A stretch of 12,055 nt of DNA, from positions 1 to 12,055 of the forward strand of contig CACXCV010000203.1 of assembly GCA_902766215.1 (NCBI GenBank), read 5' to 3'. Made by a program: the position numbers and the translations under genes. Each line of letters starts with the position of its first letter. The stretch's first letter is position 1. This stretch comes from Oscillospiraceae bacterium (GTDB lineage Bacteria > Bacillota > Clostridia > Oscillospirales > Oscillospiraceae). Positions 6,873 through 12,055 of the stretch are shown in pieces. The notes under the pieces were generated by a model. The model did no database searches. It was not told where the DNA came from and saw only the letters and a program-made list of their open reading frames with translations.

Positions 6873-7214
6873 TCAGTCCCCCTCCAGCTGCCGCACCACC
6901 TCGCGGATGGTGTCAAGAAAGGCCTCCTCGCCCACCGTGTTCACCTTGAACCACACGGCCTGGCTGCCGCCGGAGGTGATGGCCGACAGGAACAGCCGCC
7001 CGTTCTCGCCGGCCAGGGTCAGGCTCATGCTGACCCGGTTGCCGCCAAACATGCTGTAGCGCTCATAAACGCGCACCGCCACGCGTGCATTGTCCAGCGT
7101 GCAGTCGCTGCCGTCCTCATAGCTGGCGGAGAGACTGCCGTCGAGGATTGCCCGATGCAGCTGGTCCAATACGGTGTCAAATGAGCCGGTCAGATGGGTT
7201 TCAAGCTTCGCCAT
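6873..7214 (-). CDS. Small conserved protein, DUF6054-like
   Basis: A 113-residue soluble protein with no signal peptide or membrane helix. The pattern MAKLETHLTGSFD at the start, VRVYERYSMFGGNRVS (47-62), then AITSGGSQAVWFKVNT (78-93) and GEEAFLDTI (95-103) matches my memory of the DUF6054 family of Firmicutes; the name is from recall, not a search. The function is unknown. The ATG at 7214 overlaps the 3' end of the flotillin gene by 14 bases, and its GAGGAGG ribosome binding site lies within flotillin coding sequence, so translation is probably coupled. It is sandwiched between flotillin and an ATPase, so a role at the same membrane process is plausible but not shown. Confidence 0.82.
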   Translation of the reverse strand: MAKLETHLTGSFDTVLDQLHRAILDGSLSASYEDGSDCTLDNARVAVRVYERYSMFGGNRVSMSLTLAGENGRLFLSAITSGGSQAVWFKVNTVGEEAFLDTIREVVRQLEGD

Positions 7215-8613
7215 GGGGCGCCTCCTCAGGTGCGGGCTGGACGGGCTGCGGAGCCGGGGTCACGGGCTTGCCCATAAAGCCGGGCAGCTCCATCCCCGCC
7301 ATGCGGAACATTTCGTTCATCGGCGGCACGGCGCTCATATACGACTTGATAAAATCGGAGGTGGTGGAGCCGCCGTCTTTGCCGTTCATGGAATCCCAGA
7401 CAGTAATCTTGTCGATGGACAGGTTCTTGATGGCCTCCATCTGGGTCTTGAGGAGGTTCTCCAGCTTGTCAGCAATCATCAGCTGCACGGCAGCCTGCGT
7501 ATCACCGCCGGCAGCCTCGATGATCCGGCGGAAGCCCTCGGCCTGGCGGGTCAGCAGCTCCTCGGCGCCCTTGGCCTGGGCGGCCAGGCGGGCATAGATG
7601 GCGTCGGCCTCGCCCTGGGCCTGGCGGCGGATGCGCTCGGCCTCTGCCTCGGCAGACAGCTGGGCCTGCTCCTTTTCAATCTCGGCGCGGACGATCACAT
7701 CGGCCCGCAGGCTGGCCTGTTCGCGCACAGCACGGGCCCTTTCCGCGTTTTCCTCGGCGGCGTAGGCTTCTTCCAGCGCCTTGGCCTGGGCGACCTTCTC
7801 GGCCGCGGTGGCACGGCGCAGCGCCTCGGCCTCGCGCTCGCGGCGCACGGCCTCCGAATCGGCAATCTGCACCTTGGCCTCGTTTTCGCCCTGGATGGCC
7901 ACGGCATTGGCCTCAGCCACCGAAACACGCTGGTCGCGCTGGGCCTCGGACTCGCCCACGGTACCGGCACGGTTCTGCTCGGCCACATTGCGCTTGGCGT
8001 CGTTGATGGCCTTGGCTGCCGCTTCCTTTCCCAGGGCGTCGATATAGCCGGATTCGTCGGTGATGTCGGTAACGTTGACGTTGATCAGCCGCAGGCCGAT
8101 CTTTTTCAGCTCGGTTTCCACGTTGGAGGACACCGCTGCCAGAAACTTGTCGCGGTCGGTGTTGATCTCCTCGATGTCCATGGTGGCGATGACCAGACGC
8201 AGCTGGCCAAAAATGATGTCCTTTGCCAGCTCCTGCACCTGATCCAGGCCCAGACCCAGCAGGCGCTCGGCCGCATTCTGCATCACTGCCGTCTCGGTGG
8301 AGATGCCCACGGTAAAGCGCGAGGGCACGTCAATGCGGATGTTCTGCCGGGACAGGGCGCTGCGCAGGTCCACACTGATGGAGATGGGCGTCAGGTCGAG
8401 ATAGGCGCAGGACTGGATCACCGGCCAGACAAAGGCCGCGCCGCCGTGGAGGCAGCGGGCCGAACGGGCGCTGCCGTTTTCGGTGTTGCCCACCTTACCA
8501 TAGATCACCATGACCTTGTCAGAGGGGCACTTGCGATAGCGGGACAGAATGGCCAGCGTGGTGCCGAAAAACAGCAGCACAATGACCGCGATGAGAATGT
8601 AGATGGCTGGCAT
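7201..8613 (-). CDS. floT: Flotillin family protein (FloT/YuaG-like)
   Basis: Flotillins are membrane scaffold proteins that organise functional microdomains. The 470-residue product has an N-terminal membrane segment (about 3-22). The SPFH/band-7 domain runs over about 28-200, with WPVIQ (63-67) and VTDITDESGYIDALG (181-195). Residues 200-360 form a long Ala/Glu-rich coiled coil of the flotillin type, ending QGEADAIYARLAAQAKGAEE (333-352). The C-terminal region (360-445) contains MIADKLENLLKTQMEAIKN, typical of FloT, and a Pro-rich tail. ATG at 8613 has AAAGGAG with a 7-base gap. An NfeD-like gene lies 34 bases upstream, the same pairing as yuaF-floT in Bacillus subtilis. The symbol is given by family resemblance. 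Confidence 0.95.
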   Translation of the reverse strand: MPAIYILIAVIVLLFFGTTLAILSRYRKCPSDKVMVIYGKVGNTENGSARSARCLHGGAAFVWPVIQSCAYLDLTPISISVDLRSALSRQNIRIDVPSRFTVGISTETAVMQNAAERLLGLGLDQVQELAKDIIFGQLRLVIATMDIEEINTDRDKFLAAVSSNVETELKKIGLRLINVNVTDITDESGYIDALGKEAAAKAINDAKRNVAEQNRAGTVGESEAQRDQRVSVAEANAVAIQGENEAKVQIADSEAVRREREAEALRRATAAEKVAQAKALEEAYAAEENAERARAVREQASLRADVIVRAEIEKEQAQLSAEAEAERIRRQAQGEADAIYARLAAQAKGAEELLTRQAEGFRRIIEAAGGDTQAAVQLMIADKLENLLKTQMEAIKNLSIDKITVWDSMNGKDGGSTTSDFIKSYMSAVPPMNEMFRMAGMELPGFMGKPVTPAPQPVQPAPEEAPHGEA

Positions 8614-8647
8614 GTAAAAACTCCTTTCAATTCATGGTTAACCAATG

Positions 8648-9346
8648 TCAATCATCGCGCTCGACAACCAGTAGGCCGCCGCTGAGGTCCGTCACCCGCA
8701 CCTGCATCCCCGTGGGCAGGGCTTCGCCCTCGGTGACGGCGTCAAGCTCCATCAGCTGTTCGCCCAGGACCAGCTGCACCTTTCCGGCGCCGTGCCGCCG
8801 GGCCGGGATGGGAATGTACACCGTGCCGGACTCGCCAAGGGCGCTGCGCTGTGAAACGGTGCCGTTTTCCTGCAGGCCAGCCAGCAGCTGGATCAGCTTG
8901 GCAATGAGAACCAGGCTCAGCAGGCCGGAAGCCAGCGCAATGATCAGCGCCAGCACCGGCCGCAGACCGCACTCCAGCGCCGCGATGCCGGCCCAGCTGC
9001 CCACAGCCAGAAAGCCGATGATCCCCCGGACGGAAAACAGCCGCAGGCCGTGATCTGCCCCGGCGTCCGCGCCGCCGTCCGCATCCGGAGGCAGGCTGCC
9101 GTCCGGATCGGCCACCAGCTCTGTGTCGGGCACACCGTCCAGATCGACGTCTGAATCCAAATCCAGACCGGCGTCCGCGTCGCAGTCGCCGTCGCACAGG
9201 CCGCTGGTGTCCGAATCGGTCTGGTCGCCCCCGCCGCCGCTGAACAGCAGCAGGATCGTCTGAATCAGCAGGATCAGCGCACTGGGCGCGCCGATGAGAA
9301 ACAGCGCCTGCTCCAGCGCCGGAATCCCGGCCCACCATGCTTCCAT
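8648..9346 (-). CDS. NfeD-like membrane protein with acidic loop, flotillin partner
   Basis: NfeD-family proteins are membrane partners of flotillins and end in an OB-fold domain. The 232-residue product has a first membrane segment at about 12-35, then a 60-residue acidic loop (40-100), then two hydrophobic segments (about 105-125 and 130-157), and a C-terminal beta-rich domain (165-232; ALGESGTVYIP, then LPTGMQVRVTDLSGGLLVVE). This is the layout of YuaF-like NfeD proteins. The loop is rich in Asp with DGD, DLDSDVDLDG and DPDGS motifs resembling calcium-binding repeats, which is unusual. The start chosen is ATG 9346, with GAGGGGG upstream; the longer frame to 9418 would overlap the whole promoter, including the -10 and -35 boxes. 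It is the first gene of the four-gene operon. Confidence 0.85.
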   Translation of the reverse strand: MEAWWAGIPALEQALFLIGAPSALILLIQTILLLFSGGGGDQTDSDTSGLCDGDCDADAGLDLDSDVDLDGVPDTELVADPDGSLPPDADGGADAGADHGLRLFSVRGIIGFLAVGSWAGIAALECGLRPVLALIIALASGLLSLVLIAKLIQLLAGLQENGTVSQRSALGESGTVYIPIPARRHGAGKVQLVLGEQLMELDAVTEGEALPTGMQVRVTDLSGGLLVVERDD

Positions 9347-9369
9347 TGGGTAACCCCCTCTTTTCAGAG

Positions 9370-9386
9370 TGTAAATTTCTCTTACC
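9370..9386. promoter_or_regulatory. Operator-like site at the start of the nfeD-floT transcript
   Basis: TGTAAATTTCTCTTACC, with GTAA/TTAC arms. It covers the expected transcription start of the operon. It matches 12 of 17 positions of the site at the regulator's own promoter (9501-9517), sharing TGTAAAT, a central C and TTAC with the same spacing. Binding by the divergent HTH-TPR regulator is inferred. Confidence 0.45.
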
Positions 9387-9389
9387 CCA

Positions 9390-9418
9390 AGTATACAATC
9401 TGCGCTGGGGTTTGTCAA
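9390..9418 (-). promoter_or_regulatory. SigA promoter of the nfeD-floT operon
   Basis: Read on the minus strand: TTGACA (9418-9413), 17 bases, TATACT (9395-9390). This matches 11 of 12 consensus positions. The start is expected near 9383, about 36 bases before the NfeD-like ATG. In Bacillus subtilis the equivalent operon depends on SigW; no SigW-like motif was evident here. Confidence 0.88.
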
Positions 9419-9440
9419 TCCATTCTTACCGGCAGCCGTT

Positions 9441-9464
9441 CATAGAATGATTACAATTTCTATG
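9441..9464. promoter_or_regulatory. Perfect inverted repeat between the divergent promoters
   Basis: CATAGAA (9441-9447) and TTCTATG (9458-9464) are perfect inverted copies with a 10-base spacer, TGATTACAAT. The site lies between the two divergent promoters, ending just before the candidate -35 of the regulator gene (9466-9471). This is a typical position for a regulator site; what binds is not known. Confidence 0.5.
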
Positions 9465-9465
9465 G

Positions 9466-9494
9466 TTGCACCCTCAGCGCATTTATGCTAAAAT
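9466..9494 (+). promoter_or_regulatory. Putative promoter of the HTH-TPR regulator gene
   Basis: TAAAAT at 9489-9494 is a good -10. With a 17-base spacer the -35 is TTGCAC at 9466-9471, which matches only TTG, so the promoter may be weak or need activation. Transcription would start near 9501, leaving a leader of about 32 bases. Confidence 0.6.
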
Positions 9495-9500
9495 ATCGTG

Positions 9501-9517
9501 TGTAAATGACAATTACA
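9501..9517. promoter_or_regulatory. Operator-like palindrome at the start of the regulator transcript
   Basis: TGTAAATGACAATTACA is a 17-bp dyad with arms TGTAA/TTACA and an inner TG/CA pair; only the position-6/12 pair (and the unpaired centre base) breaks the symmetry. It sits directly on the expected transcription start, where a bound repressor would block RNA polymerase. The related site at 9370-9386 lies at the start of the divergent operon. Autoregulation by the downstream gene product is inferred. Confidence 0.5.
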
Positions 9518-9532
9518 AGGTTGTGATCCATT

Positions 9533-10399
9533 GTGACTCTGGGTGAGAAAATCAAAAAGGCACGGCTGGACCGCCACATGACCCAGCGTGACGTGGTGGG
9601 CAGCTATATCACCCGCAACATGCTCTCAAAAATTGAAAACAACAGCGCCACGCCCTCGATGAAAACGCTGGAGTTTCTGGCCGCGCAGCTGAATCTGCCA
9701 ATCAGCTATTTCGTCTCGGAAAACGTTGTGGCGGTGGTTCCACGCTCACTGCAGGCGGCGCGCGAGGCATTTTCTGCCGGACAATACGACGCCGCCCTGG
9801 CCCTTCTGGAGGAAGCCGACGGCCTGGAGGATGAACAGGATGAGACGCAGCTGCTTTGCGCGCTGTGTCACCTGCATCTGGCCGCAGCAGCCAGCCGCCG
9901 CGACGATGCGCAGGCCGCCCTGGCCCACGCCCGCGCCGCCATGGAGGCCAACCGCCAAACCATCTACGGCAGCGAGGCGACAGCCGCCAAGGCGGCCTTG
10001 CTGGCCGCACGGTATGACGAGGCGTCGTTTGACCGCGCAATGGAAGCATATCACACGGCGCGGTCCTCGATGGGGCTGGACCGGCTGTACCACCTGACCA
10101 TGGCGCAGCACTATCTGGCCGCCGGTCAGACGCAGCCGGCTTCCGCCGAGCTGGCGCAGCTGGATGGCCCCTCGGGTCAGGACCCCGACTGTCTGCGCAT
10201 GCAGGGCGAGCTGTCCATGCAGCAGAGCGACTATCCGCGGGCCGCGCAGCAGCTGCGCCGGGCCGAGCAGCTGGCCGTTACCGCCGGCAGCAGCGAGGAC
10301 GCCATGGCGCCGCTGTATGCCATGCTGGAGCAGTGCTACCGCGAGATGGAGGACTATAAAGAGGCATACAACTACGCGGCAAAGCAGATTCAGCGATAA
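9533..10399 (+). CDS. HTH (XRE-type) transcriptional regulator with C-terminal TPR-like repeats
   Basis: A 288-residue cytoplasmic regulator. Residues 3-60 form an XRE-type helix-turn-helix (LGEKIKKARLDRHMTQRDV, then NMLSKIENNSATPS and LEFLAAQLNLPISYF). From about residue 70 the protein is made of repeated helical pairs (AREAFSAGQYDAALALLEEA, AYHTARSSMGLDRLYHLTMA, AAQQLRRAEQLA, CYREMEDYKEAYNYA) typical of TPR repeats. This layout resembles the Rgg/PlcR group, in which TPRs bind a peptide, but no peptide gene is seen nearby. The start is GTG at 9533: an in-frame stop at 9524-9526 rules out any longer form, and AAGGTTGTGA (9517-9526) is 8 of 10 identical to the ideal Shine-Dalgarno. It is divergent from the nfeD-floT operon with shared operator-like sites, which makes that operon its likely target. 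Confidence 0.9.
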   Translation: MTLGEKIKKARLDRHMTQRDVVGSYITRNMLSKIENNSATPSMKTLEFLAAQLNLPISYFVSENVVAVVPRSLQAAREAFSAGQYDAALALLEEADGLEDEQDETQLLCALCHLHLAAAASRRDDAQAALAHARAAMEANRQTIYGSEATAAKAALLAARYDEASFDRAMEAYHTARSSMGLDRLYHLTMAQHYLAAGQTQPASAELAQLDGPSGQDPDCLRMQGELSMQQSDYPRAAQQLRRAEQLAVTAGSSEDAMAPLYAMLEQCYREMEDYKEAYNYAAKQIQR

Positions 10400-10405
10400 T
10401 CCCGC

Positions 10406-10447
10406 CAAAAAACAACACCGCGCCGCCCCCCGGGGCGGCGCGGTGTT
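10406..10447 (-). terminator. Terminator of the ApbE-NusG_II-Gx operon, possibly shared with the regulator
   Basis: A GC-rich 16-bp inverted repeat (10414-10429 with 10432-10447; the innermost pairs form the loop). On the minus strand it is followed, after GTTG-like bases, by six T (10412-10407), so it terminates the leftward operon. The regulator gene converges and ends 14 bases before the stem; its strand lacks a T-tract, but the stem could still stop it. Confidence 0.85.
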
Positions 10448-10929
10448 CATTGTCTCAGCCGGCGCAGCAGCGCCGTGACGCACAGGCCGGTAAATGCCCC
10501 GGCCGCCATGGAGGCCAGCAGCATCACCGGCAGCCACACCAGCAGCGCCGGCGTGTCAGTGATGGCCACAGCCACGGCCATCTGGCCCAGGCTGTGCCCC
10601 AGCGCCCCCAGCACACCCAGCACCCAGGTCTGGGGGACAGCCTGGCGCAGCAGCGCCATCACGGCAAAGGCGCACAGCCCGCCCCCAGCGGCATAGAACA
10701 TGGCCGCCACGGTGCCGCAGACCAGGTTGCCCAGAATAATCCGCGCTGCCAGCACCAGCGCGGCGTCGCGCGCCCGGCCGGTGCGCAGCACATACAGCGT
10801 CACCGCATTGGCCAGGCCCAGCTTGATGCCCGGGATGGGCGCCAGCGGCGGCAGCTGCTGCTCGACGACAAACATGATCAGCGCCACAGCCGTGAGCAGG
10901 GCCAGGCGGGTCAGGCGGTTAGGTTTCAT
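10447..10929 (-). CDS. Gx transporter family membrane protein (Hpre_diP_synt_I type)
   Basis: A 160-residue, very hydrophobic protein with about five membrane helices (near 8-24, 38-50, 56-82, 86-122 and 128-156). The conserved loop LAPIPGIKLGLANAVTL (29-45) identifies the Gx transporter family, once annotated as heptaprenyl diphosphate synthase component I. The family resembles ECF-type substrate-binding membrane subunits; its substrate is not established. The start is ATG 10929 with GGAGGAG upstream. The longer frame to 11106 would run 160 bases back into the NusG_II gene. It lies 16 bases after that gene and is the last of the operon. In other Firmicutes the same partners accompany FMN-transferase genes, which suggests a link to flavin or quinone redox chemistry. 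Confidence 0.87.
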   Translation of the reverse strand: MKPNRLTRLALLTAVALIMFVVEQQLPPLAPIPGIKLGLANAVTLYVLRTGRARDAALVLAARIILGNLVCGTVAAMFYAAGGGLCAFAVMALLRQAVPQTWVLGVLGALGHSLGQMAVAVAITDTPALLVWLPVMLLASMAAGAFTGLCVTALLRRLRQ

Positions 10930-10945
10930 ATGGGCGCTCCTCCGT

Positions 10946-11299
10946 TCATCCGGCCACGCTGTCCAGCGCATCGCCGGAGAATGTGATGACCAGCCGGTGC
11001 GGCAGGCACACCACCGGCGCGCCGCCCCGCACCGGGCCGCGTGCCACGCAGATCCCGTCGGGGCAGTCGGCCTCGGCCACGGCCACACAGCCGCTGGAAA
11101 CCACAATGCGGTTATAGCCGCCCCCGGGCAGCTCGACCAGCAGCTCGGTATCCTCCGTCAGGGGCAGGACGGCAATCTGCTGTCCATCCAGCCACACCTG
11201 CGCCGCGCCGGCCTCCGCCGGGCGCAGCAGCCAGACGCTCAGCCCTGCCAGCACCGCCGCCAGCGCCAGAAACAGCGCGGCCCAGCGGCGCGCGCTCAT
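10946..11299 (-). CDS. Membrane-anchored NusG domain II-containing protein
   Basis: A 117-residue protein with one N-terminal membrane helix (about 7-26) and an outer domain. The outer domain has the pattern of stand-alone NusG_II proteins: ADCPDGICVARGPV (77-90) and PVVCLPHRLVIT (95-106), with Cys79, Cys84 and Cys98 at conserved positions, plus Cys71. Unlike true NusG it lacks the NGN domain and is not expected to bind RNA polymerase. Its function is unknown. The ATG at 11299 overlaps the TGA of the ApbE gene by 4 bases (ATGA), so translation is coupled. It is placed between ApbE and the Gx transporter, a combination seen in loci for flavin-dependent membrane electron transfer. Confidence 0.9.
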   Translation of the reverse strand: MSARRWAALFLALAAVLAGLSVWLLRPAEAGAAQVWLDGQQIAVLPLTEDTELLVELPGGGYNRIVVSSGCVAVAEADCPDGICVARGPVRGGAPVVCLPHRLVITFSGDALDSVAG

Positions 11300-12055
11300 G
11301 AAAGCACCTCCGCCTCGACCCCGGTCAGGCGCAGGCCGCCGGTCTGATATACGCGGCCGCCGTCGTCTACCAGCACCATATCAAAGTCGCTCTGCTGCCG
11401 CCAGAGCGCCAGCGCCGCGTCCTTGCCCATGACATACACCGCCGTGCTCAGCGCGTCGGCATACAGGCCGCTGCCGGCGACGATGGTCACGCTGGTCAGG
11501 CCGCTGCGGGCCGGATAGCCCGTGGCCGGGTCAAGGATGTGGTGATACACCGTGCCGCCCTCCTCGAACCGGCGCTGATAGCCCCCGGAGGTCACCACGG
11601 CCGCGCTGCCGGAAATCCACAGCGTGCCCAGCATCGCACTCTCGTTTGCCGGGTCGCGGATGGCAATCTGCCAGTCGCCGCCGCCGGGCTTGGTTCCCAG
11701 GGTCTGCACGTTGCCGCCCAGGTTGAGAACGGCAGATTCCACCCCCGCCTGCCGCAGCTGCCGGCAGAGCACATCCGCCGCATAGCCCTTGGCCACGGCG
11801 CCCAGCGTCACCGCCCCGCCCTGGGGCAGGGTAAACGTGTCGCCCTGCCAGGACACGGCGCGATAATCCACGCAGCGCAGCGCGGCTGCCAGTGCATCCG
11901 CCTGCGGCAGGCGATAGTCCCCGGTGGAAAAGCCCCACAGCGCCGCCACCGGGCCGATGGTGACGTCCAGCGCGCCATCCGTCAGCCGGCACAGCGCCAG
12001 CGACTGCCGCAGCAGCTCTGCCGTGTCCGGCGACAGCGCCGCGCTGCCGCCGGCG
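11296..12055 (-). CDS. apbE: FAD:protein FMN transferase (ApbE family), 5' partial
   Basis: ApbE attaches FMN covalently to Thr or Ser of target proteins outside the membrane, using FAD. The frame stays open to the window end, so the N-terminus (signal peptide and first part) is missing; about 252 residues are visible. Motifs in order: GALDVTIGPVAALWGF (spans 11930-11976), TLGAVAKGYAAD (near 11773-11808), LNLGGNVQTLG, the substrate-site HHILDPATGYP (11512-11544) and DALSTAVYVMG with the metal-binding DALSTA (11440-11457). These leave little doubt about the family. The apparent GTG start at 11949 lies inside the conserved core and is not a real start. It is the first visible gene of a leftward operon with the NusG_II and Gx genes. 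Its FMN-carrying target (for example an FMN-binding-domain lipoprotein or Rnf subunit) is probably outside the window. Confidence 0.94.
   Translation of the reverse strand, partial: AGGSAALSPDTAELLRQSLALCRLTDGALDVTIGPVAALWGFSTGDYRLPQADALAAALRCVDYRAVSWQGDTFTLPQGGAVTLGAVAKGYAADVLCRQLRQAGVESAVLNLGGNVQTLGTKPGGGDWQIAIRDPANESAMLGTLWISGSAAVVTSGGYQRRFEEGGTVYHHILDPATGYPARSGLTSVTIVAGSGLYADALSTAVYVMGKDAALALWRQQSDFDMVLVDDGGRVYQTGGLRLTGVEAEVLS

Noticed and set aside
7174..8685. A 503-codon plus-strand frame opposite the flotillin gene
   Set aside because: Mirror of the regular Ala/Glu coiled-coil codons of flotillin; no family resemblance and no start signals.
9347..9418. 24-residue extension of the NfeD-like protein
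   Set aside because: It would start inside the -35 box of a near-consensus promoter; the ATG at 9346 has its own ribosome binding site and starts just before the first membrane helix.
6111..9418. Flotillin-ATPase operon as a phage-defence island
   Set aside because: No effector nuclease, reverse transcriptase, toxin or mobile-element signature is present; the composition matches neighbouring genes. Kept only as a remote option in the findings.
10930..11106. 59-residue extension of the Gx transporter
   Set aside because: It overlaps the NusG_II gene on the same strand, has no hydrophobic or conserved character, and the ATG at 10929 has GGAGGAG upstream.

Overview
The window looks like chromosomal DNA of a GC-rich, gut-type Clostridia (Oscillospiraceae/Ruminococcaceae, of the Faecalibacterium/Gemmiger/Flavonifractor kind). 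The clues are the infC-rpmI-rplT order with a strong leader and SigA-type promoters, a VanW/G5 wall protein, a FeoB with the GFGCNAAG motif, a DUF6054-like protein and a Gx transporter/NusG_II/ApbE cluster. The genus is an inference. No mobile element, CRISPR array, tRNA or rRNA was seen, and no gene-free stretch exceeds about 200 bases.

Layout. (1) 1-659, plus: 3' part of an Ala/Asp/Ser/Pro-rich protein of unknown function, then a strong hairpin. (2) 849-2723, plus: membrane-anchored VanW-type wall protein with its own TATAAT promoter and a perfect 30-bp tandem repeat near its 3' end. (3) 2727-4113, plus: translation operon with a consensus promoter, a structured leader of about 155 nt, infC starting at ATC, rpmI, rplT and a strong terminator. 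(4) 4149-5951, minus: a 600-aa FeoB with no FeoA beside it, convergent with the ribosomal operon. (5) 9418-6008, minus: a four-gene operon of NfeD-like protein, flotillin, DUF6054-like protein and AAA ATPase, with a near-perfect SigA promoter and an intrinsic terminator. (6) 9533-10399, plus: a divergent HTH-TPR regulator. (7) 12055-10406, minus: ApbE (cut by the window end), membrane-anchored NusG_II protein and Gx transporter, tightly coupled, with a terminator shared with the regulator.

How the parts work together. The most interesting section is the 186-bp divergent region between the regulator and the nfeD-floT operon. Both promoters carry a similar 17-bp element, TGTAAAT-N5-TTAC, at the expected transcription start. 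A perfect 7-bp inverted repeat lies between the two promoters. This suggests that the HTH-TPR protein controls both itself and the flotillin membrane module. The second interesting section is the ApbE-NusG_II-Gx cluster, which probably belongs to flavin-based membrane redox chemistry. Several gene starts were moved from the longest open frame, using Shine-Dalgarno sites, promoters and terminators that the longer frames would swallow (infC, feoB, nfeD-like, Gx transporter).
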